Of a DNA stretch of 64,000 bases, positions 1-10,436 are shown one piece after another. The notes beneath the pieces were generated by a model, which worked only from the letters and a program-made list of their open reading frames with translations, searched no databases and had not been told where the DNA came from. Location of the stretch: the NCBI GenBank assembly GCA_019915015.1, contig JAHBBC010000004.1, forward strand, positions 496,001 to 560,000, read 5' to 3'. Both the position numbers and the translations under genes were made by a program. The stretch is from Auriscalpium vulgare. Its lineage: Eukaryota > Basidiomycota > Agaricomycetes > Russulales > Auriscalpiaceae. Each line of letters starts with the position of its first letter. The stretch's first letter is position 1.

Positions 1-1881
1 GGAGTTTTACCATTTTCTGAGGGAAATGTAAGCAAATACAGAGAGCAGGTGATTGTATTACTTACTAGATGCGTAAGCATACGCCGCAGGCCGGCCACTA
101 ACACGATCATATGTTGCATTTGGCTCGGACATGATGGCGAGTGTCTTGATCTTCGCGGATTTGTCATAACAATAAGGGATGAACACACGACACTGGTCAT
201 TGTAGGCCTTCCATACCGCCGCGGCCCTGCGGCGAGCAATAGCATATTCATGATCGGGATCTACAAAATGAGCCTTCGAACAAGACGATCCAAAAGTGAA
301 AGCTTACCGTTAAGAATTGGTGCTACCTGCCAAGGGTGCACGTCACGAAGCCCGTCACCTTGCTCAAAGCTGAACGCGGACAGGAATTTGTCCGGGTCGA
401 TATGTGCCTGGTGGAACATCCAATCAGCAAGTGCAACGCCAATAGGACCAGGCATCATCACCTTGACGTGTGGAGGCAGCTGGGCGAGAGCGTACACACT
501 CAATTGGTACGTAGAACGTGCCATGAAATTGACAAGCGCCTCGTCATCCATGATCACAGAACCGTCGGCCGCGAACGTCGCATGAGGCGACCATCCTTGC
601 TTGCTGCGGTCTTCCGGGCTGTCAAGCGAACGCACGTTAATGTAAGCGGCGATGGGAAAAAAAGCACAACGTACTTGTTCTTGACAGCTGGATCCAGGGT
701 GAGCATCCCATGAGCCTTCTGAGCTGCATTGTCGCCAGAACGAAGAGTCGCCAGTGCAGTTATGCCGTCTTCGAGAACGACACTTGGGGGATAGCATACA
801 ACAACAAGCCGATATGCCGAGCTGTCGACTTCCTGGCCGCGCGGTGCACGAGGTGGCGTCCCACCGTGGCGGCGAAGTCCATTGAAGTACAGGATGTTAA
901 GACCCTCTAGCCGAACGAACACGCCAAGCTCAATGAGGTGGAAGGTACCCGGATCGTAGCCAGGGGGGAGATCCGGCCACGATACCATGCCCGACAGTCC
1001 AGACACGTCGTCTCCTTTGTCGATATGCAGGAGCCCAAATTCTCCCAGCGAGGCCCATAGGTTTGTCGCCTCTGAGATTGGTGTCAGTAGATAGAGCATC
1101 CATTGTTGTAAGGGACGAACCAATCCAGCTGGCCAGTGCAGGCGAGATGTTCAGCTGAGTATTGCCAAAATATTTGTTGCTGTATACCCCGATAGCCGGA
1201 GCATTAACGAGTTCGGCCTGCATCTGCATGGCCTCACGATGGGCCCTTCCAAGGAAGGAGACGCCAGCACTCGCCGCAGCGACTGAGGTCTATGCAGAGC
1301 AAACGTTACTAGATGATGTGTTACGATTACTCTTAATCGTTTCTTTCTCCAACAGGTCAGGCCAAAATGCGAACACATTATAAGTCGCTTTAGGAAATAG
1401 ATCCCACGGTCAAGTCGCGTCGTCCCAACTGCCTTTTTCAGTAATTCTTAGCTAAGCAGGTCCTGCCCTAAGCGTTGCAGGCTCTTTGCACTTCAAATAA
1501 TACTAGTACTGCATGTAGTTTTGCTGTTGGCTCTAACTTCTTCAATCAGTCGAATGAAAGGAGCTTCCCGTGCTACAACTACTTTCAATCATTTCTTTCT
1601 CTAACCAGTCAGGTCAAAAAGTGCACATCAGGAAAGTCACAAAAGGAAATAGATAGTTGCGTTGTCCCACCTGTCTAACTCAATAATTCTTAGGTAAGTA
1701 GCTTCTGCCTAATGTCTTTCCACATCTTTGCGCTTCAAAAGACGCTCGTGTCTGTGAGTATTTTATGTTTTCCAAGCTAACTAGCGCAGATATGCATATA
1801 ATTCCAATTGTTCTATGATCAGAAAAAGAAGCTCCTGGATTTCTATTTTTGGTAAAAAGTTCCCACGGCTGGTGTAGAGAA

Positions 1882-1927
1882 GCATGACGTAGTTTTCGAG
1901 TGGTTGAGCCGGTTTACTACGTCATGC
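1882..1927. repeat. CATGACGTA hairpin module (element A)
   Basis: Perfect arms GCATGACGTAGT and ACTACGTCATGC enclose a CCGG-containing loop, followed by a second CCGG..CCGGG inverted pair. The same 46-nt span recurs in element C and in three isolated hairpins at 34.8, 36.7 and 38.0 kb. Confidence 0.8.
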
Positions 1928-1992
1928 CTCTCTAACCCGGCTACTACAATACCCGGGCTGAATATCTATATTATTAAAAATGTGCAAAGGGG

Positions 1993-2062
1993 GGGAATTG
2001 AACCTACAACCCATTGCTTACACAATACGATATAAGAGCATTAACCATTAGACTACAGTGCA
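1993..2062 (-). repeat. tRNA-like (SINE-type) module in element A
   Basis: On the minus strand an A-box-like TAGTCTAATGGTTAATGC and a B-box-like GGTTCAATTCC are spaced as in a tRNA gene. A strong acceptor stem is not obvious and the sequence runs into an AT-rich tail and the hairpin module. I read it as a tRNA-derived Pol III promoter module, not a functional tRNA gene. Sister copies are in B, C, D and both arms of E. Confidence 0.65.
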
Positions 2063-2410
2063 GTGGGTATAGTTAAGCTGTGTATAGTCTATACCAACAT
2101 TATCTTGACTCTTGCTCTACAATACATTTTGCTCTTCTCATCACTTTCTGTTCCTTTCCCCAATACAATATATACATATTATATATCTGTAGAATGGTAA
2201 AATTAATGTAAACACAATGGCCAGGATCCCAGAGTCTGGATCATTTGCAAAGTACGAGACATTTTTATATTGCTCACCTGTGTTCAGATCATTTGATTAT
2301 GTGAGCAATATGCAACTTGAGTGGTATGTTGATACACCTTGCTCCGCTGATATGCTTTGAACATAGTGATATGCCTCCTACGTGGGTGGCTACCATTTAC
2401 ACTATTCTGA

Positions 2411-3003
2411 TGCACGTACTACTTCAATTCCGTGAGGGACCCTCCGGGCCCACTCGGTGTACTCCGCGGGGACCCTGCGGAGTCCCGCACGCCATGCACC
2501 CCGCCGGCTCAGGTGCACCCAGCCATTGCTGGAGCGGCTGGAGCTCGCGCGCAGCGCACGAGATGTCGCGAGGTCCTCGCGGGAGCTGACAGGCCAAACA
2601 CCGTCCACGCTGCCGCCACCTGCGCCCCGCGGGGACCCTGCGCACCCGCAAGGACCCTGCGTGCCATGCGTTGAGCGAACAACGAGCCGGCGGAGTCCCT
2701 CGGGAGAGCAATGGTGAGTGCCGCTCGACTCCTGCGGCGCGGGGTTCTGTCGGTTGCGCAGGACCCCTGCGTGGGCGGACGGCGGCTGCATCGACGGTGC
2801 CGCTGAGCCCCCGCCACACACGGTCCTGGCGGCTCCCGCAAGGACCTCGCGGCGTCTCATGCGCTGCGCACGAGCTCCAGCCGCTCCAGCAATGACTGGG
2901 CGGGTCTGCGCCTGCGGGGTGCATGTGGGACTCCGCAGGGTCCCCGCGGAGTATACCGAGTGGGCCCGGAGGGTGCCCCACGGAACTGAAGTCTCTTGAT
3001 GCA
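2411..3003. repeat. GC-rich internal fold-back in element A
   Basis: Arms of roughly 170 bp (about 2411-2590 and 2830-3003) are imperfect inverted repeats. They contain matching CTCCGGGCCCACTCGGT and CTCCGCGGGGACCC stretches. Base composition jumps from AT-rich to strongly GC-rich at the borders. Long ORFs here exist on both strands and look like composition artefacts. Element C carries the same structure (about 52801-53342). Confidence 0.7.
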
Positions 3004-4776
3004 CTGCGGCGCTTATGCAGCAGCTCCTATCTTCACCAGGTATCCCCAATGCTATCACTTTCACTCACCCACTCACACGACAGCTAGCTCTGTAGCTGTT
3101 TGCACAGTAGCTCCATGCAGTTTGCCTGACGCTCGCTCACACTTGCACATTGTCAGATGACGTTTGCCACAGTCTTGCAATATTTGCCCAAGGTCGCACC
3201 AACTCGCTATATATTTAGACAAGCTGGCACACACTCGCAGTCAATACCACAGCTTTGCCCTAGCATCCCTATGCAGTTGCATCACCTGTCCGCACGCAGC
3301 CAGCCACATTACCGCATGGCTCACCCAACTCACCCAAGCATCTAGAGCAGTCCACCAAATGCAATGCATAGCCCTTGAATCTTAGCCCTCTATCACCGCA
3401 TCTGACTCAAGGATGCTATGCAGAAAATTGCAACACAATCATACAGCTGTCCTTGCAAGGACTACAAAGCATGGTGCACCCTCCTCAACTAGCATGTGGC
3501 CACGGGGAGGATTTGCCCCCTTGTTGAGTCCCTAGGTGTTGCCCGCCTTTATCATCCTGAAGGCAGACTTCACCACCCTCCCACAGGAGGTGAACAACTA
3601 CAGTGTGCTCAATGCCAAAACTGTCCCAGACTCTTACCCCTTTCGTGTATTGAGAATATCCTCACTGATTCCACAAAGGGGAAGAAGATCTGGGGTAAGA
3701 AGGACATAACAAACTTGTTCTTCCAGACAAGACACGTGTTAACCCAAACAACATCTACCTTATGGCTGACACAACACCTTTGTTGATAATCTGTAATTCA
3801 GTCTATCTTCAAATCAAGAAGATACCTGCCCTCCTCCCTCCCAACGATTAAGAGTAATTGTACTGCCATGCGTGCACTGGCCATTTCACACCAAGTCAAA
3901 GTGTGGTGTTACGCACCCTCTGTATCTCTTGTTGCATGGCAAGGCCCTCAGACATGGGAAGATCTGGCGAGCCCTTGTTGCCCGCGGACGGCGCCATCAG
4001 CTGCGTAGGTCGTTCGTAGCCGATGCCCAGGTTGTAGGCACGAGCACGCCGGACGGGATGGGCGTTGCCCGACCGCTCAAACGCAGTCCCACCCTCGAAG
4101 CGACCAGTGTCCGGGTTAAGGACAGGCCTGGATAGTGTGCGTTCAGCGTGAGGACCAAGAATTTGCTGCCTTGCTGCATTGAGTTCATCACACAAGATGT
4201 CGCCATCGGGCAAGGCCCGCAGGAGGTTTCTGCCATCGATTTAGCACTAGTAGATCAGACGCAGTGTATGCACGTACTCGCCAACCAGCATCGTTTGCTG
4301 GACGTCCTCGCAACCACAAGCGCACCCTGTCAATGCTCGAGCAAAGAACGCATCGCCTTCCTTCATCTTCACCAGTCCTAAGGAATGACCAGAATTAGAG
4401 GATGCATCTGTATGGATCGCAGGCAATACACACCGACACCTCCATCGTCCAACAAACTGTTCATCGCCTTCGGGATCTCCAGACGGCTTGTATACTCTCT
4501 GAACTCCTTCATCGCCTTCTCTGATGTGTCTTGGATATACACAAAGCAGCGGCCAAGGCTCTGTGTATCACGTAGGCCTGTCCTAGGGTCCTCACGGAAG
4601 GGATGTTGACCACAAACGAGATGCAACGCAGGGAGACGAGGGTCGCGGTTGTCGATAGGTAATTCATCCATGAGCAAAGGGACATGTGGTGGGGCAGGAT
4701 CAGGGCTCGAAGAGCCGTGAGCAGAGCCCATGGGACCAGACTGAGAGTGACCTGCAGATTGCATGGGGGAGGACAT

Positions 4777-5244
4777 CACGAAGGGAGGGAGAAAGGAGCA
4801 CTGAAAATTGCACTGATAAGACAGGAGGCGGAAACGCATGACTCAGCTGAGCCGTTGCTGTGCATGATGATGTCGCTGCCTCTCCTTTCTGTTGAACACC
4901 CTACATCCAGCAAGAACGACCCCCACCCATGCTATTCCAACCAACTCATGGCCATTGAATGCCCCATGTCAGCGCGGAGACACCAAGATACAAGGACGAG
5001 GACACAGCCGACTTGTGCATCACGAATCGAGCAGGTACGTTGCGTGCGGCATTGAACCTGGCAGCCTCGATCATGGATTTCCGCATGGCATGCATAGCTG
5101 CAACGAATTGGTGCGTGGCAATAGAGCTGGAGGAAGGAAACATGGAGCTTGTCCCGATGCGAGATGTAGGTGATCACTACACATGGATCTCAAGCCCACA
5201 CCTATCTGGCGACGGTGCAGATCCGCCACTTTCACGCTGCTGTA
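4777..5244. other. Region upstream of the 58-4776 gene
   Basis: This probably holds its promoter and perhaps a 5' exon. A short minus-strand open stretch (about 5030-5145, rich in Ala, His and Met) looks protein-like and is followed by a GTACCT donor. I cannot join it to a neighbouring gene with confidence. Confidence 0.3.
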
Positions 5245-6145
5245 TTATCTTAGCATACAATATACCGTGGCTTCCCATTCCCCTTTCACTATCGTCCTCT
5301 CCGGGTGCTCGAAGTACCCCCTCCAAGTCTCGATGAACACCACCAGCTCTGTGCCCTGCCGCGGGCCCCACCCAGCTTGCACCCATCGTCGATCTGTAAT
5401 CGCCGCACGCGTCCCCATGGTGGATGTCCCGCATGCGCCAGAGCGCAACAATCTCGATGCCGGGCATGCGCAAGGGCATGGCGGCTTCGCCTGCGCCGAG
5501 CGCGCCGACATTCAACACAGTGATCATGCCGCCGCGCCACGGGAAGCCCGCGGGCGTCAGCACACTGGGCACCTGGCGGTGCAGGTGTGCGAGGTGCTTG
5601 AGATGGCATGCGTGGGCGTACACGGAGTGGTGTCCACGGCCTTGGGCGTGTAGTGCCCCGTCGGGGTGGAGAGCGTGCAGCTCACACCCATCTTCAGGCT
5701 GTGCTCGCCGTTGCCATCGCCACGGTCGACAATCGCGCACGAGCGTATTGATCATGACGCCGCGCACGAGCAAGGGCACGGCTGCCTCACCTGCGTGGCG
5801 CACGGCGCCGAGGACGAGGACCATCCCATTGGGTGGGTTGACCTTGTCGGGGCCGTCGGTCGCGAGCGTCACCTGCATATCCTGTGGACGCCGCAAAATC
5901 CTGCCGGCGATGGCTCGCGGCGCGTGCCCTGCGGGCGAGGCCGCACAACATCCGCCGACGCGGTCAGCGTCTGTTGGACAGCGCGTGCGCGGGCGAAGTC
6001 TGCCAGGGCACAAAGCCGGCGTGTCCACCGTACGGGTCCCGTGGAGATTGTCGAGACAGTGGAGGAGTGTGCTGGGGGCGTGTGATAAGCGAGTGCCGGC
6101 GAGCATTCTACGGCGAGAACGGTGGGTCATCAGCCTCGCTCGCAT
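5245..6145 (-). pseudogene. Degenerate coding region, unknown family
   Basis: Minus-strand reading frames are long and GC-rich. The most protein-like part is the C terminus (about 5245-5420), containing TELVVFIETWRGYFEHPERT followed by a stop. Upstream, a different frame carries two similar segments (around GEAAVPLLVRGVMINTLV and GEAAMPLRMPGIEIVAL), which suggests an internal duplication and a one-base frame change near 5410-5430. The family is not recognised. The long frames on the other strand are probably compositional shadows. Confidence is low because no exon structure could be resolved. Confidence 0.3.
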
Positions 6146-6555
6146 CGCACCACGGTGACACCTACTCGCCTTGATGTCAGCGCGCGAGCATGCGGGACTT
6201 GGACAGTCGTTATCATGGCCAGCTACTGGCCATGTTCAAGGGCCTGGAGGAGGTTGTCGTGTCGCAACCGGGGACGTGGGAGGTGGGCGTGCGGGAGTAC
6301 GCGCTGAGTGGCGTGTCGAAGGGTAACGACCACAGCGCAAGGACCGCGCAGCACGGCCTTCAAGACTAGGCTGACTCGGTGCGGGCCGACCAAAATGTTG
6401 GCGGCGGAGCCCACGGTTCAACGATGAGGAGGATCAGGGAGACTGTGGGACACAGCGCACTGTCTGCGCCGTGGATGGGCAGGCAATGGCGGCGGGCGGT
6501 GAAGGAGAGTGCGCGGGGGATGAGTCGAGTGCGTACAAGGCGCCGTCTTGTGCCT

Positions 6556-6605
6556 GCGTGCCTGTGTACGTGCGTGCGTGCGTGCGTGCATGAGTGAGTG
6601 CGTGC
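6556..6605 (+). repeat. TGCG-type microsatellite next to the retrotransposon
   Basis: A tract of (G)TGCG/TGAG units lies immediately before the 5' LTR. The five bases 6606-6610 (GTACT) are the left target-site duplication. Confidence 0.7.
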
Positions 6606-6610
6606 GTACT

Positions 6611-7223
6611 TGTGACGGGAGAAAGAGGCCCGGAGGTAACGCGGGCAGAAGGTTATCAGTCTCGACGCAGGACGCTATTAGATTACTGTACAATAGATTA
6701 GATTAGTCGGAGTTTGAAGATGTCTGTAAGTATATAAGTCGTGTACTGACAGCATCGTGCATCATCAATACAACGTGTTTCTTTTTCTTTTTCCTCTCCT
6801 CGTCTCATCGTCTCCTATTTTCTCTCTTCAAGTCTCCTACAAGTAAGGTAGTTGCTAGACGACTACGAGAACCGACGACGCAACGACGCGACAAGTCACG
6901 AGCGCGTGAAGCTTCTTGAGCGCCATCAGTGCGCCCACAGAACCACACACGCGCGACGCACTTGGGCCGCCGGCGCCTCGCCCATCTCTCTCTCGAGCCA
7001 GTCACCAGGAGGAAGCCTCCTAACAACTGAGCTCCCGCTCGGGCCTTGCGCCTACGGGCGTGATCATCTCTCCTCGCCCTCCACTCCTTCCGTGCTACGG
7101 AGGAGGTCTGTCAACACGGGGAAGCCCCGTACCGACAGGACGACACACCTTTGGTTCCTTCCTGGGCTCGTCTCTCGCCCGTCCTACTCCGAATCTCGAG
7201 ACTCACCTGCTAGAGGCGTCTCA
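6611..7223 (+). repeat. 5' LTR
   Basis: Begins TG and ends CA. It contains a TATATAAG box at about 6731-6738 that could drive the retroelement transcript. It is identical to the 3' LTR except for one A/G difference near 6891. Short ORFs in it are not credible genes. Confidence 0.95.
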
Positions 7224-7295
7224 AAGGTGGACATATCCGGAACGTAGGACACGAAGACCGGTCCTGAGGAACTTTCTTCGCAAGTCGGGAACAGT

Positions 7296-9280
7296 ATGCC
7301 GCCGCCTAGCCCAAGTCATTTACAGACTCCCTCCAGAGCGGCTACATTGGATTATTCTTTCACTCCCAGGCGCGCTGGAGAAGTGAAAGCCCAGTCGCGA
7401 CATTTGCCAGCAGCCCCTCAGTCAGAGGAAGACATTACTTTGGACAATGTGTCTCGTGCGGAAATTGCGGACAGCATTTACGCGAAATTTCGCACTTCTC
7501 CCGACGACTACGAACCATCTCTAGAAGCACGAGTGGAGGCTTTGATCAGTGCTCCGCTGTCACAACGATATATTCTACGAGATGGACCTCTATTACCCGT
7601 AGGATCGGAGCAATATTCGTTGAAATCTCATGCGTTGTGGCCTGCTATTGGAGTAGCCGCAGAGCTTCAGGATTTAATTTCACAACTCTATGCGCTCCTG
7701 GATCCCCCAAGGTCGAGCTTTGTCATTGACTATAACAATCATCTAATTGTTGCGCTGCGAGGATCCCGTACATTGAACGAGCTCGACTTAGCCTGGGAAA
7801 TCCTTGTACACCGGCTTTCCTTAGCTGTCAAACACTTGGAGAAAGCTAGAGAGGAAATAGTAGGGTCGGTCAGAATCGCTTCGCCAGCCACAACCACGCA
7901 ATCCGAGACAGTGCGACTCCACGGACTAAGTACTCTTAACGTTCTCAAAGAGTATTTACAGCGGCCTGCTTTGAGAGAGCGTATGGATCAATTCATCATG
8001 GATTTACTACGGACAAACGCACAAGCTCTACCTCACGAAGTCTGGCCTCTCCCAGACAATTTCCTCGATGAAGTCATAGCGGCCGAATCGCAGCCGCCTC
8101 CAAGAACTCTAGCGCCCTCTCCTCGACAGAATACTCTTATAACCCCACCTCGTATACGAGATGAGCCCGAGGAAGCCTCGGGACAGGGAAATAAGGGTAA
8201 AGGAAGAGAGGATGAGACTATCATCGGAGAGCAACATACTCGGTACGAAAGTTTTGCGACAGGAGCCTCAAGTCGGCCTCGTTCTTCTCTACCTGCGCAG
8301 TTAACTCTTCAAAATGTGGAGCATCCGCCTTTTCGAAAAGCTGGAGATTTCTTTGAACGGTTCAATAAACCATCGGCTACGTACGTGTCACAGGTGTTAC
8401 CGTATACGCCAGTACGCACGGCCACTCAGGTTTCTATGGCCAGAGGCGACGTCACCCAAGGATTGGGGCTTCCCGGGGATATACCGGGAGCAGACCCGCT
8501 CCCTTCAGAACCGGAAAATGTCGCCGAGCAGATTCAAGTGCAGAGAACACCCGAGGCAGATACTTCCTCCAAAGAAGTAGCGACGTACCTCGCTCCATCG
8601 ATGTACAACGCGGAAACAGGAAGCGTCTCGGCTATGCCATACAAACGCAATCTCTACGCTCAACCTCCGCTTCAGCCGGCCTTCTCCTTAGATGCCATGG
8701 GCGTAAAGACACAGCCTATCACCCAAGGCTTACCGGACCGTCAAACGCCTCCACACCTTCGAAGCGCGAATTTAAATAATTTTGCGACTCAACCTACACG
8801 CGTTGAGCGCACGGTGAACTTCGAGGAACGTGTACCTTGGGACAAGCGTATGGCTAGAGACAATGGTGACGAATTCCCGACCGGGCCTTCCAGTTCTTTA
8901 CCTCTCCTCAAAGGAGAATGGCCCCGGAGCTCACCGTCAAAACCCGATCAGCAGAATCTTACTCCACCATGGGGCAGTAATTACCCATTCGCGCCTCGCC
9001 GGAACACCCTCGTAACCGGTTTTCCCTCTAAACCTGATCCCCTTCCTGAAGATCCATCAGCCGGGTACTCAAACCACGGAGACTCGGCTGAACCAGCTGG
9101 CGGAGGAGTTCCTGGAGGAGGACCCCCGGGATGGCCTCCTTCACTAGGAGGAGCAGGAGGATCGGGAGGTGGACCCCCTGGAGGTCCCCCAGGATTTCCG
9201 GGCGGAGGGCCGCCCGGCGGATATCCTGGAATGCCTGGAGGTGGCGGAGGACCACCTGGAGGAGGGTTGCCTGGAAATTT
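7296..9280 (+). pseudogene. gag: Gag, 5' part (cut by element B)
   Basis: Begins at ATG 7296 shortly after the 5' LTR and runs open to the insertion point of element B. The N-terminal part is Ser/Pro-rich and hydrophilic. The last ~60 residues are a Gly/Pro-rich tract of GGPPGG-type repeats, which resumes after element B. The frame apparently ends at TAA 9294-9296, but that stop lies inside element B. The Gag role (virus-like particle assembly) is inferred from position and from the Gag-like domain in the second half. Confidence 0.85.
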
Positions 9281-10242
9281 TTACGATTACTCTTAATCGT
9301 TTCTTTCTTCAACCAAGTCAGGCCAAGACGTGAACACATTATAAGTCGCTTTAGGAAATAGATCCCACGGTCAAGTCGCGTCGTCCCAACTGCCTTTTTC
9401 AGTAATTCTTAGCTAAGCAGATCCTGCCGCACCTTGCAGGATCCTCACACTTCAACTATAGCACTAGCATGGTTCTCATGACGAGTACTCTTCATTATGA
9501 TTCCTCCTAATCATTTATTTCCTTCATCAGTCAGGCAAAATGCATGCATTAGAAAGATTGCTCTAGGAGATATGTCCCAAAGCTTGGACTAAAGTCAAGT
9601 CGTGTCATCCCACCTGCCTAATTCTGTAATTCTTAGCTAAGTAGCTACTGCCTGCCCTGTGATTTACACACCTTTGCACTGCAAAGACACTCGTGTCTGC
9701 GAGTATTTTGCATTTTCCAAGCTAATTAGCATTGATATACACATGATACCAATTGTTCTCAAGTCAGAAGAGAAGGCCTTCTAACTTCCCTTTTTGGTAA
9801 CATGTTCCCACGGGGTGACAATGGTGAGGTTGGCAATTGGGAGGGCTCTAGTTGCTAACTACCTTGCATTATATATACCAGAAGTGTTGAAAGGATGTTG
9901 ATCATGTGAATAGCCAATAATATAATTCCTCAACAAGCGTGGGAAAATGACGCAGTTGAATCAGGCAGACTGGGATTTTTGCCGGTCAATGAGTCATTGC
10001 TTACTAATCCCGGGGATAAAGTACCCGGTTACCCGGTAATTGAGCAATTTTTAGCTAAGTAGCTCCTGCCCAATGTTTTTCAACACCTTCTCACTTCCAA
10101 AGACACTCATGTCCGCAAGTATTTTGCGTTTTGCAAGCTAACCAGCAACAATATGAACATGTTTTCAATTGTTCTCGAGTCAGCAAAAAATACTGCACGA
10201 TTTCCATTTTAGGTAAAATTTTCCCACGGGTAGGCCAAACAC

Positions 10243-10302
10243 GCACCATGACGCATCAACCGGCACTTTCGACTGTGTGCAGGTTTAAACGCGTCATGGT
10301 GC
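10243..10302. repeat. CATGACGC hairpin module (element B)
   Basis: Perfect 12-bp arms GCACCATGACGC and GCGTCATGGTGC, followed by CCGGCTAC..TACCCGG. The same arms occur in element D at 48611-48622 / 48659-48670. Confidence 0.8.
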
Positions 10303-10366
10303 ACAAACCCGGCTACGACAATACCCGGGCTGAATAATTATATTATTAAAAAGTCGCACAGAGGGA

Positions 10367-10436
10367 GAATTGAACCTACAACCTCTTGGTTCTTTATATC
10401 AACCAATAGTATTGACCACTACACTACAAGGCCATT
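10367..10436 (-). repeat. tRNA-like module in element B
   Basis: Minus strand: TAGTGTAGTGGTCAATACT (A-box-like) and GGTTGTAGGTTCAATTC (B-box-like), then an AT-rich tail. It has the same layout as in elements A, C, D and E. A functional tRNA is unlikely. Confidence 0.6.

Larger units (their letters stand above)
1321..3895 (+). mobile_element. Element A: non-autonomous, Helentron/HINE-like, asymmetric ends
   Basis: The left end TTACGATTACTCTTAATCG is itself a palindrome (ACGATTA-CTCT-TAATCGT). Its inverted copy ACGATTAAGAGTAATTGTA lies near 3844-3862, followed by a conserved 33-bp tail ending CACCAAG, with host T at 3896. No target duplication is seen. There is no credible transposase ORF. Inside are a second end-like block (about 1580-1700), a 46-nt hairpin (1882-1927), a tRNA-like sequence (minus, about 1993-2062) and a GC-rich fold-back (2411-3003). 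The same ends occur in B, C, D and F1. Element A sits in an intron of the flanking gene. The rolling-circle assignment is inferred from structure alone. Confidence 0.8.
58..4776 (-). pseudogene. Multi-exon gene of unknown function, interrupted by element A
   Basis: I do not recognise the family. Read on the minus strand, exons lie at about 4278-4776 (ATG at 4776), 3917-4229, 308-1289 and 58-260 (TAA at 58-60). Introns are 4230-4277 (48 nt), 1290-3916 and 261-307 (47 nt), all GT..AG. The middle intron holds element A and would be 52 nt without it. Visible stretches include a Pro/Ser-rich N terminus, a region around DILCDELNAARQQILG, one around NILYFNGLRRHGGTPP and a C-terminal part with MSEPNATYDRVSG. 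The frame changes by one base near 4421-4440, near 1020-1037 and at a seven-A run (about 656-662). It is therefore either a decaying gene or carries sequencing errors at simple runs. No signal peptide or membrane segment is evident. Splicing is convincing; function is unknown. Confidence 0.6.

Noticed and set aside
1993..2062. Functional tRNA genes
   Set aside because: A and B boxes are present but acceptor-stem pairing is not evident and all six copies sit at the same place within repeat elements.
2424..3000. Long Arg/Ala/Pro-rich ORFs on both strands in A and C
   Set aside because: They coincide with a GC-rich fold-back and exist in several frames at once.
1313..3915. GTGTTACG found at both flanks of element A as a target duplication
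   Set aside because: Part of it belongs to the element's own end and no comparable repeat flanks B, C, D or F1.
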